From FEN-1219 sp963810755 (GTDB lineage Bacteria; Pseudomonadota; Gammaproteobacteria; Steroidobacterales; Rariloculaceae): DNA of 64,000 nt. The stretch is from positions 124,001-188,000 of the forward strand of contig CAWEOP010000004.1 of NCBI GenBank assembly GCA_963810755.1. Direction: 5' to 3'. Both the position numbers and the translations under genes were made by a program. The first letter of the stretch is position 1. Each line of letters begins with the position of its first letter. Under the pieces are notes generated by a model. It was not told the origin of the DNA, did not search any database, and was given only the letters and a program-made list of their open reading frames with translations. Below are positions 18,250-27,902 of this stretch, piece by piece.

Positions 18250-19288
18250 CGTCTTTCTTTTCCTTGCCCGTGAACGCGGCCAGCGTTCGCTCGGTATCGG
18301 TGACGCGCTCGGCGAGCGCATCGAGCTTCTTGAAACGCGCCGCGTTGCGCCGCCACTTGCCGGCCTCGTCCGCGGGCAATGCGCCCGAATACGTGCCGGG
18401 CTTGTCGATGGACTTCGTGACGATGCTGCGGAACGTGAACATCACGTCGTCGCAAATCTCGATCTGGTTGATGATCACGACGCCGCCGCCGATCATACAG
18501 CGCTTGCCGATTTTCGTGCTGCCGGCGGCGCCCGACATCGCGGCCATCGCGGTGTGCTCGCCCACGCGGACGTTGTGAGCGATCTGCACGAGGTTGTCGA
18601 GCTTCACGCCGTTCTCGATGACGGTGTCGTCGATCGCGCCACGATCAACGGTGGTGTTCGCCCCGATTTCGACGTCGTCGCCGATCGCGACGCTGCCGAG
18701 CTGCGGGATCTTGAGCCAGGCGCCTGCATTCGGTGCGAAACCGAACCCGTCCGCCCCGATGACCGAGCCCGGATGCAGGATGCAGCGCGCGCCGATCCGG
18801 ACGCCGTCGAGCACGGTGACTCGCGCCACGAGCCGCGTGTCCGCGCCCACGTCCACGTCCTTGCCGAGCACCGAGCCCGCGCCAATCACGGCCGACTCGC
18901 CGACCTTGCAGCCCGACCCGATGACTACGTGCGGCCCGATCTCGGCCGTCGCGGCGATCCTAGCGCTCGACGCGACGACCGCGCTCGCATGGATGCCGGG
19001 AACCGCGGCCGGCACGGGATTGAGGTACGCGGCGATCCGCGCGTAGGTGAGATACGGCTGGGCGTGCACGAGGCACGCGGTGGGACAGCCCGCGCGCTGC
19101 TTCTCGTCGAGGATCACCGCTCCGGCCCGCGTGCCGGCGAGCTGCGAACGATAGAGCGGGTTGGCGAGAAACGTGATCGCGTCGCTTTGCGCTCCGCCGA
19201 GCGTGCCGACACGGACGACGACTCGAGTTGGGTCTCCGTGCAGCTCGCAACCGAACTCGTCCGCGAGCTCGCGCAGGGTCGCGGACAT
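18242..19288 (-). CDS. lpxD: UDP-3-O-(3-hydroxyacyl)glucosamine N-acyltransferase
   Basis: Adds the N-linked hydroxyacyl chain to UDP-3-O-acylglucosamine, the third step of lipid A synthesis. 348 residues: an N-terminal uridine-binding domain, a hexapeptide-repeat beta-helix from about residue 100, and a C-terminal helix ending in a charged KEKKDDD tail. The catalytic His lies in LVQIAHNVRVGEHT near residue 245. It follows skp and overlaps fabZ. Confidence 0.97.
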   Translation of the reverse strand: MSATLRELADEFGCELHGDPTRVVVRVGTLGGAQSDAITFLANPLYRSQLAGTRAGAVILDEKQRAGCPTACLVHAQPYLTYARIAAYLNPVPAAVPGIHASAVVASSARIAATAEIGPHVVIGSGCKVGESAVIGAGSVLGKDVDVGADTRLVARVTVLDGVRIGARCILHPGSVIGADGFGFAPNAGAWLKIPQLGSVAIGDDVEIGANTTVDRGAIDDTVIENGVKLDNLVQIAHNVRVGEHTAMAAMSGAAGSTKIGKRCMIGGGVVIINQIEICDDVMFTFRSIVTKSIDKPGTYSGALPADEAGKWRRNAARFKKLDALAERVTDTERTLAAFTGKEKKDDD

Positions 19289-19306
19289 CGAACTAGGTGC
19301 GTTGCG

Positions 19307-19912
19307 TCACGGACGCTTCGGCGCTGGTTGTGCGGGCGCCGGTGCGGGAGCTGCGCTGCCAGGCTGATTGAGGGCGGCGATCACGGCGGCCGTAATGTCG
19401 ACCGCGCTGCTGAAGTAGATGGCGTCGGCCACGACGAGGTCGAACTTCTGCGCGCTCGCGTATGCTTGGACGCGTTGCAGCACCTCGCGCTGCAGCTTCC
19501 CGAGCTCTTCGTTGCGGCGCGCGTTGAGGTCTTCGAGGTATTCGTTCTCGTTGCGTTGCAGGTCCCGTTGACCCTCGCGGATCTGACGCTCGAGGCTCAC
19601 ACGCTCCTCCTCGCCCATCACCGCCTGATCTTTCTGGAACGTGTCCTGTTGGGCCTGAAGCTTCTGGCGCGCAGCGAGGATGGTCTGCTGGCGCGGCTCG
19701 AACTCCTTCTGGAGCTTGTCGGTGACGACCTTCGACTGCGGCGCTTGCTCGAGCAAGCGGCCCACGTTGACCACGCCGATCTTCAGGTTGGCTTGTGCGC
19801 TCGCGGTGCCGGCGACGGCGCCGAGCGCGCTTGCGATGAGCAGACTCAAGCCGAAGGTCCGCACGCGTTTGCTGCCGCTCCAAACGTTTGCGGCAATCCG
19901 ATTCATGGTCAT
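19307..19912 (-). CDS. skp: Periplasmic chaperone Skp/OmpH
   Basis: Trimeric periplasmic holdase that delivers unfolded outer-membrane proteins to BamA. The start is ATG 19912 (MTMNRIAANVW), giving 201 residues; upstream codons in the same frame run into bamA. The signal peptide has a hydrophobic core at about 20-36 and likely cleavage after ASA at residue 39. The mature part shows the OmpH pattern: KIGVVNVGRLLEQAP, then a long Gln/Glu/Arg-rich coiled coil forming the tentacles. The tail is Ala/Pro-rich. Confidence 0.93.
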   Translation of the reverse strand: MTMNRIAANVWSGSKRVRTFGLSLLIASALGAVAGTASAQANLKIGVVNVGRLLEQAPQSKVVTDKLQKEFEPRQQTILAARQKLQAQQDTFQKDQAVMGEEERVSLERQIREGQRDLQRNENEYLEDLNARRNEELGKLQREVLQRVQAYASAQKFDLVVADAIYFSSAVDITAAVIAALNQPGSAAPAPAPAQPAPKRP

Positions 19913-19955
19913 GAATTCATCCTCGAACAGTCTTCTCGAAAGCTCACAAGGGAGG

Positions 19956-22427
19956 CTAGAACGCCTGGCCGATCGAAAACTGAAATTGCTCGGTGTCGTC
20001 GCCAAAGAATCTATCCGTGTCTTCGTCGTCGTTGAGGGGCATCGCATAGCTGAACCGGAGCAGCCCCAACGGCGCGAGCCACTCGACGCCGATGCCCACG
20101 GATTTCTTTAACCTATCATAATCGAACTTGTAATCCATAGGGTCGCCGAGCCTGTCGTAGAACTTGACATCGCCCTGCTGGAACACGTTTCCCACGTCGT
20201 AGAACAACGCGATTCGAGTCGAGCCCGAGATCTTCGCCGGCGTCGGGATGATGATCTCGAACTGATTGGCGAACAGCAGGTCGCCGCCGTACGGGTTGCG
20301 GAGCGAGTCCAGCGGACCGAGCGTGCTCTCCTTGAAGCCGCGCACGGAGCCGGGGCCGCCCGCGTAACGATTCCGGAATGGCGGCAGCGACGTCGTGCTG
20401 CCGTAGGCGTCGCCGAGCGCGAGCTCGCTGTGCATCTTGAAGAGCCAGCGCCCCGGCATCTGCACGTATTTCGTAAAGTCGCTGCCGAGCACCCAGTACT
20501 CCACCTCGCTGCCGGGTACGGCCGCGCTCAGATTGATCGACATGCGCGAGCCGAAGCTCGGGAACAGCGTCGCGTTTCGCGAATCGTACGACCAGCCCGC
20601 GACGAGCTCGAGGCTCTGCACCTGCGTGCCGATCACGTTGATGAGCGGGCTGTTGCACGGATTGTCGATCGTGGGGTCGTCCGGCACGTCGAATTCGTTG
20701 GTGCCGACCAAGCAGAACGAGTTGCCGTTGTTGTACACCCAATCTTTCGCTTGCTGCGAGCTGTAGGTGCTCGTGAGCAGCTCCGCGTCTTGATACGCGA
20801 CGCCGAAGCGCACGCTCTGGTACTCCGTGATCAAGTAGCCCCAGTTGACGCCGGCCGACAGCGTCGTCGTCGAGAAGTCCGACGCGGCCGAGGTGTACTG
20901 CGTGATGTCCTGATACGTGAGCGACAACTGACGCGACAGGCCGTCGATCGTGCGATACGCGTCGGTGTAGCTGGCGTCGTAGACCTTCTGGTACTTGCCG
21001 CCGCGCAGATCGAGTGCGACGCGGTTGCCGGTGCCCATGAAGTTCGAGTGCACGAAATTGCCGCCGAGCGTGAGGCCGTAGGTCTCGGAGAAACCTAGGC
21101 TGCCGCCGAATTGGCCCGGCAGCCCTTCCTCGATCTCGAAATCCACGTCGACGAGGTCCGGGCTTCCCGTCACCGGCGTCGTTTCATGCTCGACCTTCTT
21201 GACGTACGGCAGGCGCTGCAGCAGCACTTGGGAGCGATCGACGAGGTGATTCGCCAGGAATCCGCCTTCCATCTGCCGCATTTCGCGGCGGAAGACTTCG
21301 TCGTTGACGCTATCGGCGCCGTTGAAGTTGATCCGGCGCACGTAGACGCGGTTCTTCGGGTCGACGAAGAACGTGATCGCGGCTTCCTTCGTCGCCTTGT
21401 TGAGCTCAGGGACCGCGCGAATCTGCGCGAACGCGTAGCCGTCTTGGCCGAGCCGCAGCCCCATGAGGTCTTCGGTTTGCGTCAAGCGGCCTTGCGAGAA
21501 CGTGTCGCCGGGTGCCGTTACGATGAGACCCTTCAGGTCGGCCTCGGGAACGACCATCTCGCCCGCGAGCTTTATGTCCGAGATCGTATAGCGGTCGCCT
21601 TCCGTGACGCTGATCGTGACGAAGATATCGCGCTTGTCCGGCGAGATCGCCACTTGCACGTCATCCCAACGGAAATCGGCGAAACCGCGGTCCATATAGT
21701 AGGAGCGCAGCTTCTCGAGATCGCCCTCGAGAGCCATTTTCGAATAGCGATCGTTCTTGCGGATGAACGAAGTAATGTTGCCGACCTTGAGCTCGAAACC
21801 AGAAGTGACGTCTTTGTCGGTGAACGACGTATTGCCCACGATGTTGACCTGGCGGATCTTCGCTCGGTCACCCTCCACGATGTCGATCGACACGCGGACG
21901 CGGTTGTCATCGAGCGGCTCCACCGTCGGCGTGATCTTCGCGCCGTACTTGCCGCGGCCGTAGTACTCCTCCGTGAGCGAGCGCGTAACCTCGTCGAGCA
22001 CGGACTGATCGAAGATCTTGCCCTGCGCGAGACCGATGTTGGTGAGCGACTTCTTCAAGTCCTCGTCTTTGATGTCTTTGTTTCCCGAGAATTTGAATTC
22101 CAGGATCGACGGCCGCTCGAGCACGACGATCACGAGCGTGTCGCCGTCCTTGCGGAACTCGAAGTCTTGGAAGAATCCGGTCTGGAAGATCGCCCGGCCC
22201 GCCTCGCGCAGCCGCTGCTCATCGACGGTATCGCCGATGTTGATCGGTAAGTAGTTGTAGATCGTGCCTTCCGCGATGCGCTGCGCGCCTTCCACTCGGA
22301 AGTTGCGGACCACGAACGGCGCGAACGCGGCGTAACTCGAGAAGCTCGCGCCCAGGGCAACGAGAACGGCGGCGAGAACGAGCACCACCCTGGCCAGACG
22401 GGGCCCTCTCCCGGGGAACCGATTCAT
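19956..22427 (-). CDS. bamA: Outer membrane protein assembly factor BamA
   Basis: Central subunit of the BAM complex that inserts beta-barrel proteins into the outer membrane. 823 residues: signal peptide, five POTRA domains (about 38-440) and a C-terminal 16-strand barrel ending in FQFSIGQAF with the terminal Phe expected of barrel proteins. The conserved loop 6 motif VRGF is present (GPGSVRGFKEST). The start overlaps the rseP stop by four bases (ATGA). Confidence 0.97.
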   Translation of the reverse strand: MNRFPGRGPRLARVVLVLAAVLVALGASFSSYAAFAPFVVRNFRVEGAQRIAEGTIYNYLPINIGDTVDEQRLREAGRAIFQTGFFQDFEFRKDGDTLVIVVLERPSILEFKFSGNKDIKDEDLKKSLTNIGLAQGKIFDQSVLDEVTRSLTEEYYGRGKYGAKITPTVEPLDDNRVRVSIDIVEGDRAKIRQVNIVGNTSFTDKDVTSGFELKVGNITSFIRKNDRYSKMALEGDLEKLRSYYMDRGFADFRWDDVQVAISPDKRDIFVTISVTEGDRYTISDIKLAGEMVVPEADLKGLIVTAPGDTFSQGRLTQTEDLMGLRLGQDGYAFAQIRAVPELNKATKEAAITFFVDPKNRVYVRRINFNGADSVNDEVFRREMRQMEGGFLANHLVDRSQVLLQRLPYVKKVEHETTPVTGSPDLVDVDFEIEEGLPGQFGGSLGFSETYGLTLGGNFVHSNFMGTGNRVALDLRGGKYQKVYDASYTDAYRTIDGLSRQLSLTYQDITQYTSAASDFSTTTLSAGVNWGYLITEYQSVRFGVAYQDAELLTSTYSSQQAKDWVYNNGNSFCLVGTNEFDVPDDPTIDNPCNSPLINVIGTQVQSLELVAGWSYDSRNATLFPSFGSRMSINLSAAVPGSEVEYWVLGSDFTKYVQMPGRWLFKMHSELALGDAYGSTTSLPPFRNRYAGGPGSVRGFKESTLGPLDSLRNPYGGDLLFANQFEIIIPTPAKISGSTRIALFYDVGNVFQQGDVKFYDRLGDPMDYKFDYDRLKKSVGIGVEWLAPLGLLRFSYAMPLNDDEDTDRFFGDDTEQFQFSIGQAF

Positions 22428-23800
22428 GAACCGAAGATTCTCGTGAGATCGTTATAGAACACGAAGCTCATCAGCACGATCAGGAAGAACACGCCGATCT
22501 GCTGACCGAGCGCCATCGCACGCTCCGACAGCGGCGATCCCTTGATCCATTCGGCGAGCTGATAGACCACCTGACCGCCGTCGAGCAGAGGCACGGGCAC
22601 GAGGTTGATGATCCCTAAGCTGATGCTCACGACGGCAAGGAAGTTGAAGAACGAGCCGAACCCGGCCTGCGCGCTCTCGCCGGCGACGGCTGCGATGGTC
22701 AACGGTCCCGACATGTTCTTGAGCGAAACCTGACCGACCACCATGTGCGCGAGCATCTTCACGGTGAGCGACGTCATCTCCCAGGTCTTCGCGACTCCGC
22801 GCGGCAGCGACTCGAGCACGCCGTAACGCTGTTCGGCACGCATCGCCTCGAGCATTCGCGCCGGTATCTCCCTGATGGGCGCCGCGCCGATCTTCCCGAT
22901 CGTCTTGCCCTCCTCCACCACGGATCCGATCGCGAGCGGCACGGTGATCGTTTCCCCGGCGCGGCGAAGCTCGACGGACGCGGTCTCGCCGGGTCGTGTC
23001 CGAATGAACTCGACCCATCCCTCCCAATTGTCGATCGGCTTGCCGTCGGCGCGCAGGACTTCGTCGCCTACCTGCAAGCCCGCGCGCTCGGCGGCCGAGT
23101 CGGCGACTACCTCGCCGATCACGGGGGGCACCGGAGGCCCCGGCCGGATTCCGAGCCCTTTGAACAACGCCGATGGCTCCGTGAGCTCCGCCTCGCGGCC
23201 GCGAACATCCAGCGAGACGTTCTTGACGTTGCCGTTGGCCGCGCGAATGGAAAGATCGATGCGCGCGTCGTCGAGCAATTCCTCGAAGATCGCTAGGGTC
23301 GCCGCTTCCCAAGTCTCGGTGGGCCGGCCGCCGATAGCTTCGATTTCGTCGTTCGGCTCGATGCCCGCGCGTGCCGCGACGGAATCCTCGGTCACCGAGC
23401 CGATGAGCGGCTTGATGCCGGGCACACCGGTCGAGAACATGAACCAGTAGGCGACGATCGCAAATAGGAAGTTGAACGCGGGCCCGGCGAGCAGGACGAG
23501 GATACGCTGCCATATCGGCCGGCGATTGAACGCGCGCGGCTGATCAGCAATCGCGACCGGCCCTTCGCGCTCGTCGAGCATCTTCACGTAGCCGCCGAGC
23601 GGGATAGAGGAGAGCCAATACTCCGTGTGATCCGGCGCGGCCCCGCGCCACCGCGCGATGGGCTTGCCGAAGCCGATCGAGAAGCGCAGCACCTTGAAGC
23701 CGAGCCGGCGCGCCACCCAGAAATGACCGAACTCGTGAACGGAGACGAGGACGCCTATCGCAACGACGAAAGCCAGAATCGATGACGCTATATCCGACAT
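22424..23800 (-). CDS. rseP: Site-2 protease RseP
   Basis: Inner-membrane zinc metalloprotease that cleaves anti-sigma-E factor within the membrane during envelope stress. 458 residues. The zinc site HEFGH is at residues 22-26 in the first transmembrane helix; two PDZ domains occupy about 115-290; the third metal ligand lies in NLVPVPLLDGGQ near residue 400. It directly precedes bamA with an ATGA overlap. dxr, the usual upstream neighbour, is missing: 194 non-coding bases separate it from cdsA. Confidence 0.96.
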   Translation of the reverse strand: MSDIASSILAFVVAIGVLVSVHEFGHFWVARRLGFKVLRFSIGFGKPIARWRGAAPDHTEYWLSSIPLGGYVKMLDEREGPVAIADQPRAFNRRPIWQRILVLLAGPAFNFLFAIVAYWFMFSTGVPGIKPLIGSVTEDSVAARAGIEPNDEIEAIGGRPTETWEAATLAIFEELLDDARIDLSIRAANGNVKNVSLDVRGREAELTEPSALFKGLGIRPGPPVPPVIGEVVADSAAERAGLQVGDEVLRADGKPIDNWEGWVEFIRTRPGETASVELRRAGETITVPLAIGSVVEEGKTIGKIGAAPIREIPARMLEAMRAEQRYGVLESLPRGVAKTWEMTSLTVKMLAHMVVGQVSLKNMSGPLTIAAVAGESAQAGFGSFFNFLAVVSISLGIINLVPVPLLDGGQVVYQLAEWIKGSPLSERAMALGQQIGVFFLIVLMSFVFYNDLTRIFGS

Positions 23801-23851
23801 TCAAACCTTTCGGCGACGGGCGCTCGTCGTTTTAACCCCAAGAAAGCTCGG

Positions 23852-23857
23852 TATTCT
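23852..23857 (-). promoter_or_regulatory. Possible -10 element ahead of rseP-bamA
   Basis: In the 194-base gap between cdsA and rseP the minus strand has TAGAAT, five of six matches to the sigma-70 -10 consensus, about 50 bases before the rseP start. I find no convincing -35 box and no clear sigma-E promoter. The rest of the gap shows no gene and no trace of dxr. Confidence 0.3.
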
Positions 23858-23994
23858 AGCCGGTCATCGGCCGACCTGCAGGGCCGCGAACCGTGCCGCC
23901 GCGACTAGAACTAGAAGCGCGTGCGGCACGAAAGCAACGAAGAAACGGGTTCTGCGCTAAGAGACCGCGAAGGACGGCGGCAGTTCCGCAAGAA

Positions 23995-24792
23995 TCAGCC
24001 CGCGAGCCCCGCTGCTGTGACTCCTAGCACGAAGACCGGGATCGCGGCCGTGAGGCTGTCGATCCGGTCCATGATCCCGCCGTGGCCCGGAAGCAACGTC
24101 CCCGTATCCTTGAGCCCGACATTGCGTTTGAAGACGCTGACCGCGAGATCGCCGACGACGGAGACCAAAGCCGTGGCGGTGCCAATGCCGACCATCGCCG
24201 CGGGCGGCAGCCCGAGCCAGAACGCCGCGCCCCAGGCGGCGGCCGCCGCGACGAGCACGCCGCCGGCCACGCCCTCCCAAGTCTTTCCCGGACTGACGGC
24301 CGGCGCCAGCTTCACGCGGCCGAGCAAGCGTCCGAACGTGTAGGCGCCGACGTCGGCTGCCCAGACGATCGCGAGCACGGTCATCGCGAGATCCCGCCCT
24401 AGCGGCCCACTGCCGTGCAGCCGCGCGAACAAGAACCACGACGGCACGAGTACCACGAATCCCACGATTCCGACCGTGGTCATGGAGAACTTCCGCGGGT
24501 AGGTCAGCACGGCGATGAACGCGAGCACCCACCACGCGAGCGCGAGCACGAGCATCACGAACGCGGCGTCGACACCCGCCCAAAGCAGCGCCGCGACCAT
24601 CCCCGCGGCGCACGCCGCCGCGTACGCGAGCCGCGCGGTCGAGCCGAGCAACGCGAGGCCCGCCCACTCCCAAGCACCGATCACCCAGAGCACGCCGAGG
24701 ATCGCCGCCATGAGTGGCGTCGGGAGAAACAGCACGGTCAGGACCAGCGCGATGCCGAGTACCGCGCCCGTGATCACCCGCGTTTTGATCAA
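23995..24792 (-). CDS. cdsA: Phosphatidate cytidylyltransferase
   Basis: Inner-membrane enzyme that makes CDP-diacylglycerol from phosphatidate and CTP for phospholipid synthesis. About 265 residues with many hydrophobic helices. The C-terminal CDS signature is present: SVVGDLAVSVFKR, then GTLLPGHGGIMDRIDS. The start is inferred as TTG 24792 (IKTRVITGAVLG follows), overlapping the uppS stop as TTGA. The longer upstream frame is antisense noise within uppS. Confidence 0.94.
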   Translation of the reverse strand: MIKTRVITGAVLGIALVLTVLFLPTPLMAAILGVLWVIGAWEWAGLALLGSTARLAYAAACAAGMVAALLWAGVDAAFVMLVLALAWWVLAFIAVLTYPRKFSMTTVGIVGFVVLVPSWFLFARLHGSGPLGRDLAMTVLAIVWAADVGAYTFGRLLGRVKLAPAVSPGKTWEGVAGGVLVAAAAAWGAAFWLGLPPAAMVGIGTATALVSVVGDLAVSVFKRNVGLKDTGTLLPGHGGIMDRIDSLTAAIPVFVLGVTAAGLAG

Positions 24793-25544
24793 CCGACGAC
24801 CTCGATCTGCTCGCCGGTACGCCCGAACCGCCGCTGGCGGCGCGCGTAGAACTCGAATGCCTTGCGCAGCTCGGTGGCCGTGAAATCGGGCCACAGGACG
24901 TCGCAGAAGAACACTTCGGCGTAGGCGACGTCCCAGAGCAGGAAGTTGCTGAGCCGCTTCTCGCCGCCCGTCCGAATCAGGAGATCGACGCTAGCGGAGC
25001 CGGCCGTCTGCAGCGCCGCCGCGACCGTCGTCTCGTCGATCGAGCTCGGGTCGAGCCGGCCCGCGGCGGCGTCGGCCGCGAGCTTGCGCGCAGCCTGCGT
25101 GATGTCCCAGCGGCCGCCGTAAGCCACGGCGACGACGAGGTCCATGCGCGTGTTGTGCCTCGTGCGCTCGACGGCGGCGTCGGTGACCTCCCGCAGCATC
25201 GGATTGAGCGCGCCGAGATCGCCGATGAACTTGATGCGGATCCCGTTCGCGTCGAGCTCGTTCACCTCACGCTCGAGCGCGTCTACGAACAGCGACATCA
25301 GGCCGCGGACCTCGTCGACGGGACGGCGCCAGTTCTCGCTCGAGAACGCGAACAGCGTCAGCGTCTCGACCCCGGCCTCGGCACACACCTCCACCGTCGC
25401 ACGCACGGGCTTGGTGCCCGCTCTGTGCCCTGCTTGGCGAGGCAAAGCGCGGCGCCGGGCCCAACGCCCATTGCCGTCCATGATCACGGCCACGTGACGG
25501 GGCACGACGAGTTGCGCTTTGGGTCGAGCCGGATTAGCAACCAT
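24789..25544 (-). CDS. uppS: Undecaprenyl diphosphate synthase
   Basis: Cis-prenyltransferase that condenses farnesyl diphosphate with isopentenyl diphosphate units to make the C55 carrier lipid for peptidoglycan and O-antigen. 251 residues. The motif VIMDGNGRWARRR holds the catalytic Asp near residue 22. Later family blocks ENWRRPVDEV and RTGGEKRLSNFLLW are conserved. The enzyme needs IPP, yet no MEP-pathway gene occurs at the usual places in this block. Confidence 0.97.
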   Translation of the reverse strand: MVANPARPKAQLVVPRHVAVIMDGNGRWARRRALPRQAGHRAGTKPVRATVEVCAEAGVETLTLFAFSSENWRRPVDEVRGLMSLFVDALEREVNELDANGIRIKFIGDLGALNPMLREVTDAAVERTRHNTRMDLVVAVAYGGRWDITQAARKLAADAAAGRLDPSSIDETTVAAALQTAGSASVDLLIRTGGEKRLSNFLLWDVAYAEVFFCDVLWPDFTATELRKAFEFYARRQRRFGRTGEQIEVVG

Positions 25545-25578
25545 GTTGGGAGATCGAACGACGACTTGATGCGACGAC

Positions 25579-26136
25579 TCAGACTTCCATGATCTCCGCT
25601 TCTTTGTCTTTCAAGAGCGCGTCGATCTGGGCGATGAATCGATCCGTCAGCTTCTGCGTCTCGGTCTCCGCTTTGCGCTCTTCGTCTTCCGTGATCATTT
25701 TCTCTTTGAGCAAGTCCTTGACGTCGCTCAGCGCGTCGCGGCGCACGGCGCGGATCCCGACACGGCCGTTCTCGGCGGAATGGCGCACCACCTTGACGAG
25801 CTCCTTGCGGCGCTCCTCCGTCATCGGCGGCAGCGGCACGCGGATCACGGTCCCCGCGGTGACCGGGTTCAGCCCGAGCCCCGCGTTCATGATCGCTTTC
25901 TCGACGGCCGCAACCATGTTCTTTTCCCACGGCTGCACGACGAGCGTCCGCGCATCCTCGACGGTGATATTGGCGGTCTGCTTCACCGGCACCCTCGTGC
26001 CGTAGTACTCGACCATGACGGGCTCTAGCAAACCCACGTGCGCGCGGCCGGTGCGCATGCGCCGCAGCTCCTCTTTCAGGGCCTCGATGGATTTGTGCAT
26101 GCGCTGCTCTGCGTCTTTCTTGATTTCGCCGATCAT
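25579..26136 (-). CDS. frr: Ribosome recycling factor
   Basis: Splits post-termination ribosomes together with EF-G. 185 residues from ATG 26136 (MIGEIKKDAEQRMHKSIEAL), exactly the E. coli length. Typical segments are RTGRAHVGLLEPV and the C-terminal helix ending KDKEAEIMEV. The start overlaps the pyrH stop by ATGA, so the two are coupled. Confidence 0.98.
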   Translation of the reverse strand: MIGEIKKDAEQRMHKSIEALKEELRRMRTGRAHVGLLEPVMVEYYGTRVPVKQTANITVEDARTLVVQPWEKNMVAAVEKAIMNAGLGLNPVTAGTVIRVPLPPMTEERRKELVKVVRHSAENGRVGIRAVRRDALSDVKDLLKEKMITEDEERKAETETQKLTDRFIAQIDALLKDKEAEIMEV

Positions 26137-26882
26137 GCCCTGGTCCCGGTGCGCGGCAGGTCGTTCGCGACGGCCGTGCCGAGCGGCTCCCCTTTGACTA
26201 TCCGCACGAGATCTCCCGCGTTGTTGAGATTGAACACGACGAGCGGGAGATTGTTCTCGCGGCACATCACGATTGCCGTCGCGTCCATCACGCCGAGATG
26301 ATCGGCGAGCACTTTTTCGAACGATAGCGTCCGATAGCGTACGGCGGTCGGATCTTTCATCGGATCGGCGGAATAGACGCCGTCGACTTTCGTCGCCTTG
26401 ATCAGCACGTCCGCGCCGATCTCGATCGCGCGTAGGCTCGCAGCGGTGTCGGTCGTGAAGAACGGGTTGCCGGTGCCCGCGGCGAAGATGGTGACACGCC
26501 CTTTCTCGAGGTGGCGAATCGCGCGTCGGCGAATGTAGTCCTCGCAAACCTCGTGGATCTGCAGCGCGGACAAGACGCGGGCGACGGCCCCATGGCGCTC
26601 GAGGGCATCCTGCATCGCGAGCGAGTTGATCACCGTCGCGAGCATGCCCATGTGATCGGCCGTGACGCGATCCATGCCGGCCTCGGCGAGCCCCGCGCCG
26701 CGGAAGATGTTGCCGCCGCCGATCACGAGACCCACCTGGATGCCGAGACCGAGGACTTCCGTGATTTCGCTTGCGACGCGCCGGATGACGACAGGGTCGA
26801 TGCCGTATTGCTGGTTGCCGAGCAGCGCCTCGCCGCTCAATTTCAACAATATTCGACGATAAGCCGGCGAGCCTTGCGCCAT
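26133..26882 (-). CDS. pyrH: Uridylate kinase
   Basis: Hexameric UMP kinase, specific for UMP and allosterically controlled by GTP and UTP in this family. 249 residues. The amino-acid-kinase fold is shown by LKLSGEALLG near residue 13, GGGNIFRG near 57 and the C-terminal VFNLNNAGDLVRIVKGE segment. It sits between tsf and frr, as in most bacteria. Confidence 0.98.
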   Translation of the reverse strand: MAQGSPAYRRILLKLSGEALLGNQQYGIDPVVIRRVASEITEVLGLGIQVGLVIGGGNIFRGAGLAEAGMDRVTADHMGMLATVINSLAMQDALERHGAVARVLSALQIHEVCEDYIRRRAIRHLEKGRVTIFAAGTGNPFFTTDTAASLRAIEIGADVLIKATKVDGVYSADPMKDPTAVRYRTLSFEKVLADHLGVMDATAIVMCRENNLPLVVFNLNNAGDLVRIVKGEPLGTAVANDLPRTGTRA

Positions 26883-26992
26883 GAACCCCTCGCTCCAGCA
26901 GTCATTCGGGTTGCGCGAGCGTTGACTCCCGCGCTGCGCGAATCACATGCGGCGGCTCGGCGCCGCGGGGGGTGTTTCGCGCGGCTGCTAGA

Positions 26993-27871
26993 TTAACGAC
27001 TCTGCGTGGCTTGCGCCATGACCTCCTGAACGAAGTCGTCTTTCTTCTTCTCGATACCCTCGCCGACCTCGAAGCGCCGAAAGCCTTTGACCTTCGATTT
27101 GTTCGCGGCGAGCAGATCGCGCACGCGCTTCTTGTCGTCCTTCACGAACACCTGGCCCGTGAGGGTGATCTCGTCGACGACCTTGCGCAGCCTGCCCTCG
27201 ACCATCTTGGCGATGATCTCGGGCGGCTTTTTCTCTTCGGCCGTCTGCGCAAGGATGATCTCACGCTCCTTGTCCAGGAATTCCTTCGGCACGTCGTCGG
27301 CGGTCACGTAGCGCGGCGCGAGGGATGCCACTTGCATGGCGAGATCGCGCGCGAGCTCGGCCGTGCCGCCCTCGAGATCGACGAGCACGCCGATCCGGTT
27401 GCCGTGCACGTAGGCTCCGACGTGACCCTTGCTCTCGATGACCTCGAAGCGGCGCACGGCGATGTTCTCGCCCACCTTGATGATCAAGTCTTGCCGGCTC
27501 TCTTCGAGCGTGCGGCCATCCGCTGACAGGGCCATCAGCGCTTCCACGCTTGCGGGACGCTTCTCCAGCACCACGCCGGCGACGCGCTCGGCGAACGCGC
27601 GGAAGTTTTCGTCCTTGGCGACGAAGTCGGTTTCGGAGTTGATCTCGACGAGGGCATGGCGCCCGGACTTCTCGTCGCTCTTGAGCACGACTCGGCCCTC
27701 GGCCGCGACGCGCGAGGCTTTCTTGTCGGCTTTGGCTTGGCCCTGCTTGCGGAGCAGCTCGGCCGCGCTGTCGATGTCGCCGCCGGCGTCGACCAACGCT
27801 TTCTTGCAATCCATCATCCCCGCGCCCGTGCGCTCGCGGAGCTCCTTGACCAAAGCCGGTTTGATCTCCAT
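26993..27871 (-). CDS. tsf: Elongation factor Ts
   Basis: Guanine-nucleotide exchange factor that recycles EF-Tu. 292 residues (283 in E. coli). The N-terminal UBA-like domain contains RERTGAGMMDCKKAL; the core carries INSETDFVAKDENF, which contacts EF-Tu. A good ribosome site (GAGGAGA) precedes the ATG. It is cotranscribed with rpsB across a strong hairpin. Confidence 0.98.
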   Translation of the reverse strand: MEIKPALVKELRERTGAGMMDCKKALVDAGGDIDSAAELLRKQGQAKADKKASRVAAEGRVVLKSDEKSGRHALVEINSETDFVAKDENFRAFAERVAGVVLEKRPASVEALMALSADGRTLEESRQDLIIKVGENIAVRRFEVIESKGHVGAYVHGNRIGVLVDLEGGTAELARDLAMQVASLAPRYVTADDVPKEFLDKEREIILAQTAEEKKPPEIIAKMVEGRLRKVVDEITLTGQVFVKDDKKRVRDLLAANKSKVKGFRRFEVGEGIEKKKDDFVQEVMAQATQSR

Positions 27872-27902
27872 TGCCGGTCTCTCCTCTTCTATTCGATAGG
27901 TG

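Noticed and set aside
18128..20035. 635-codon plus-strand frame across lpxD and skp
   Set aside because: Antisense of conserved genes; composition typical of the shadow frame in GC-rich DNA.
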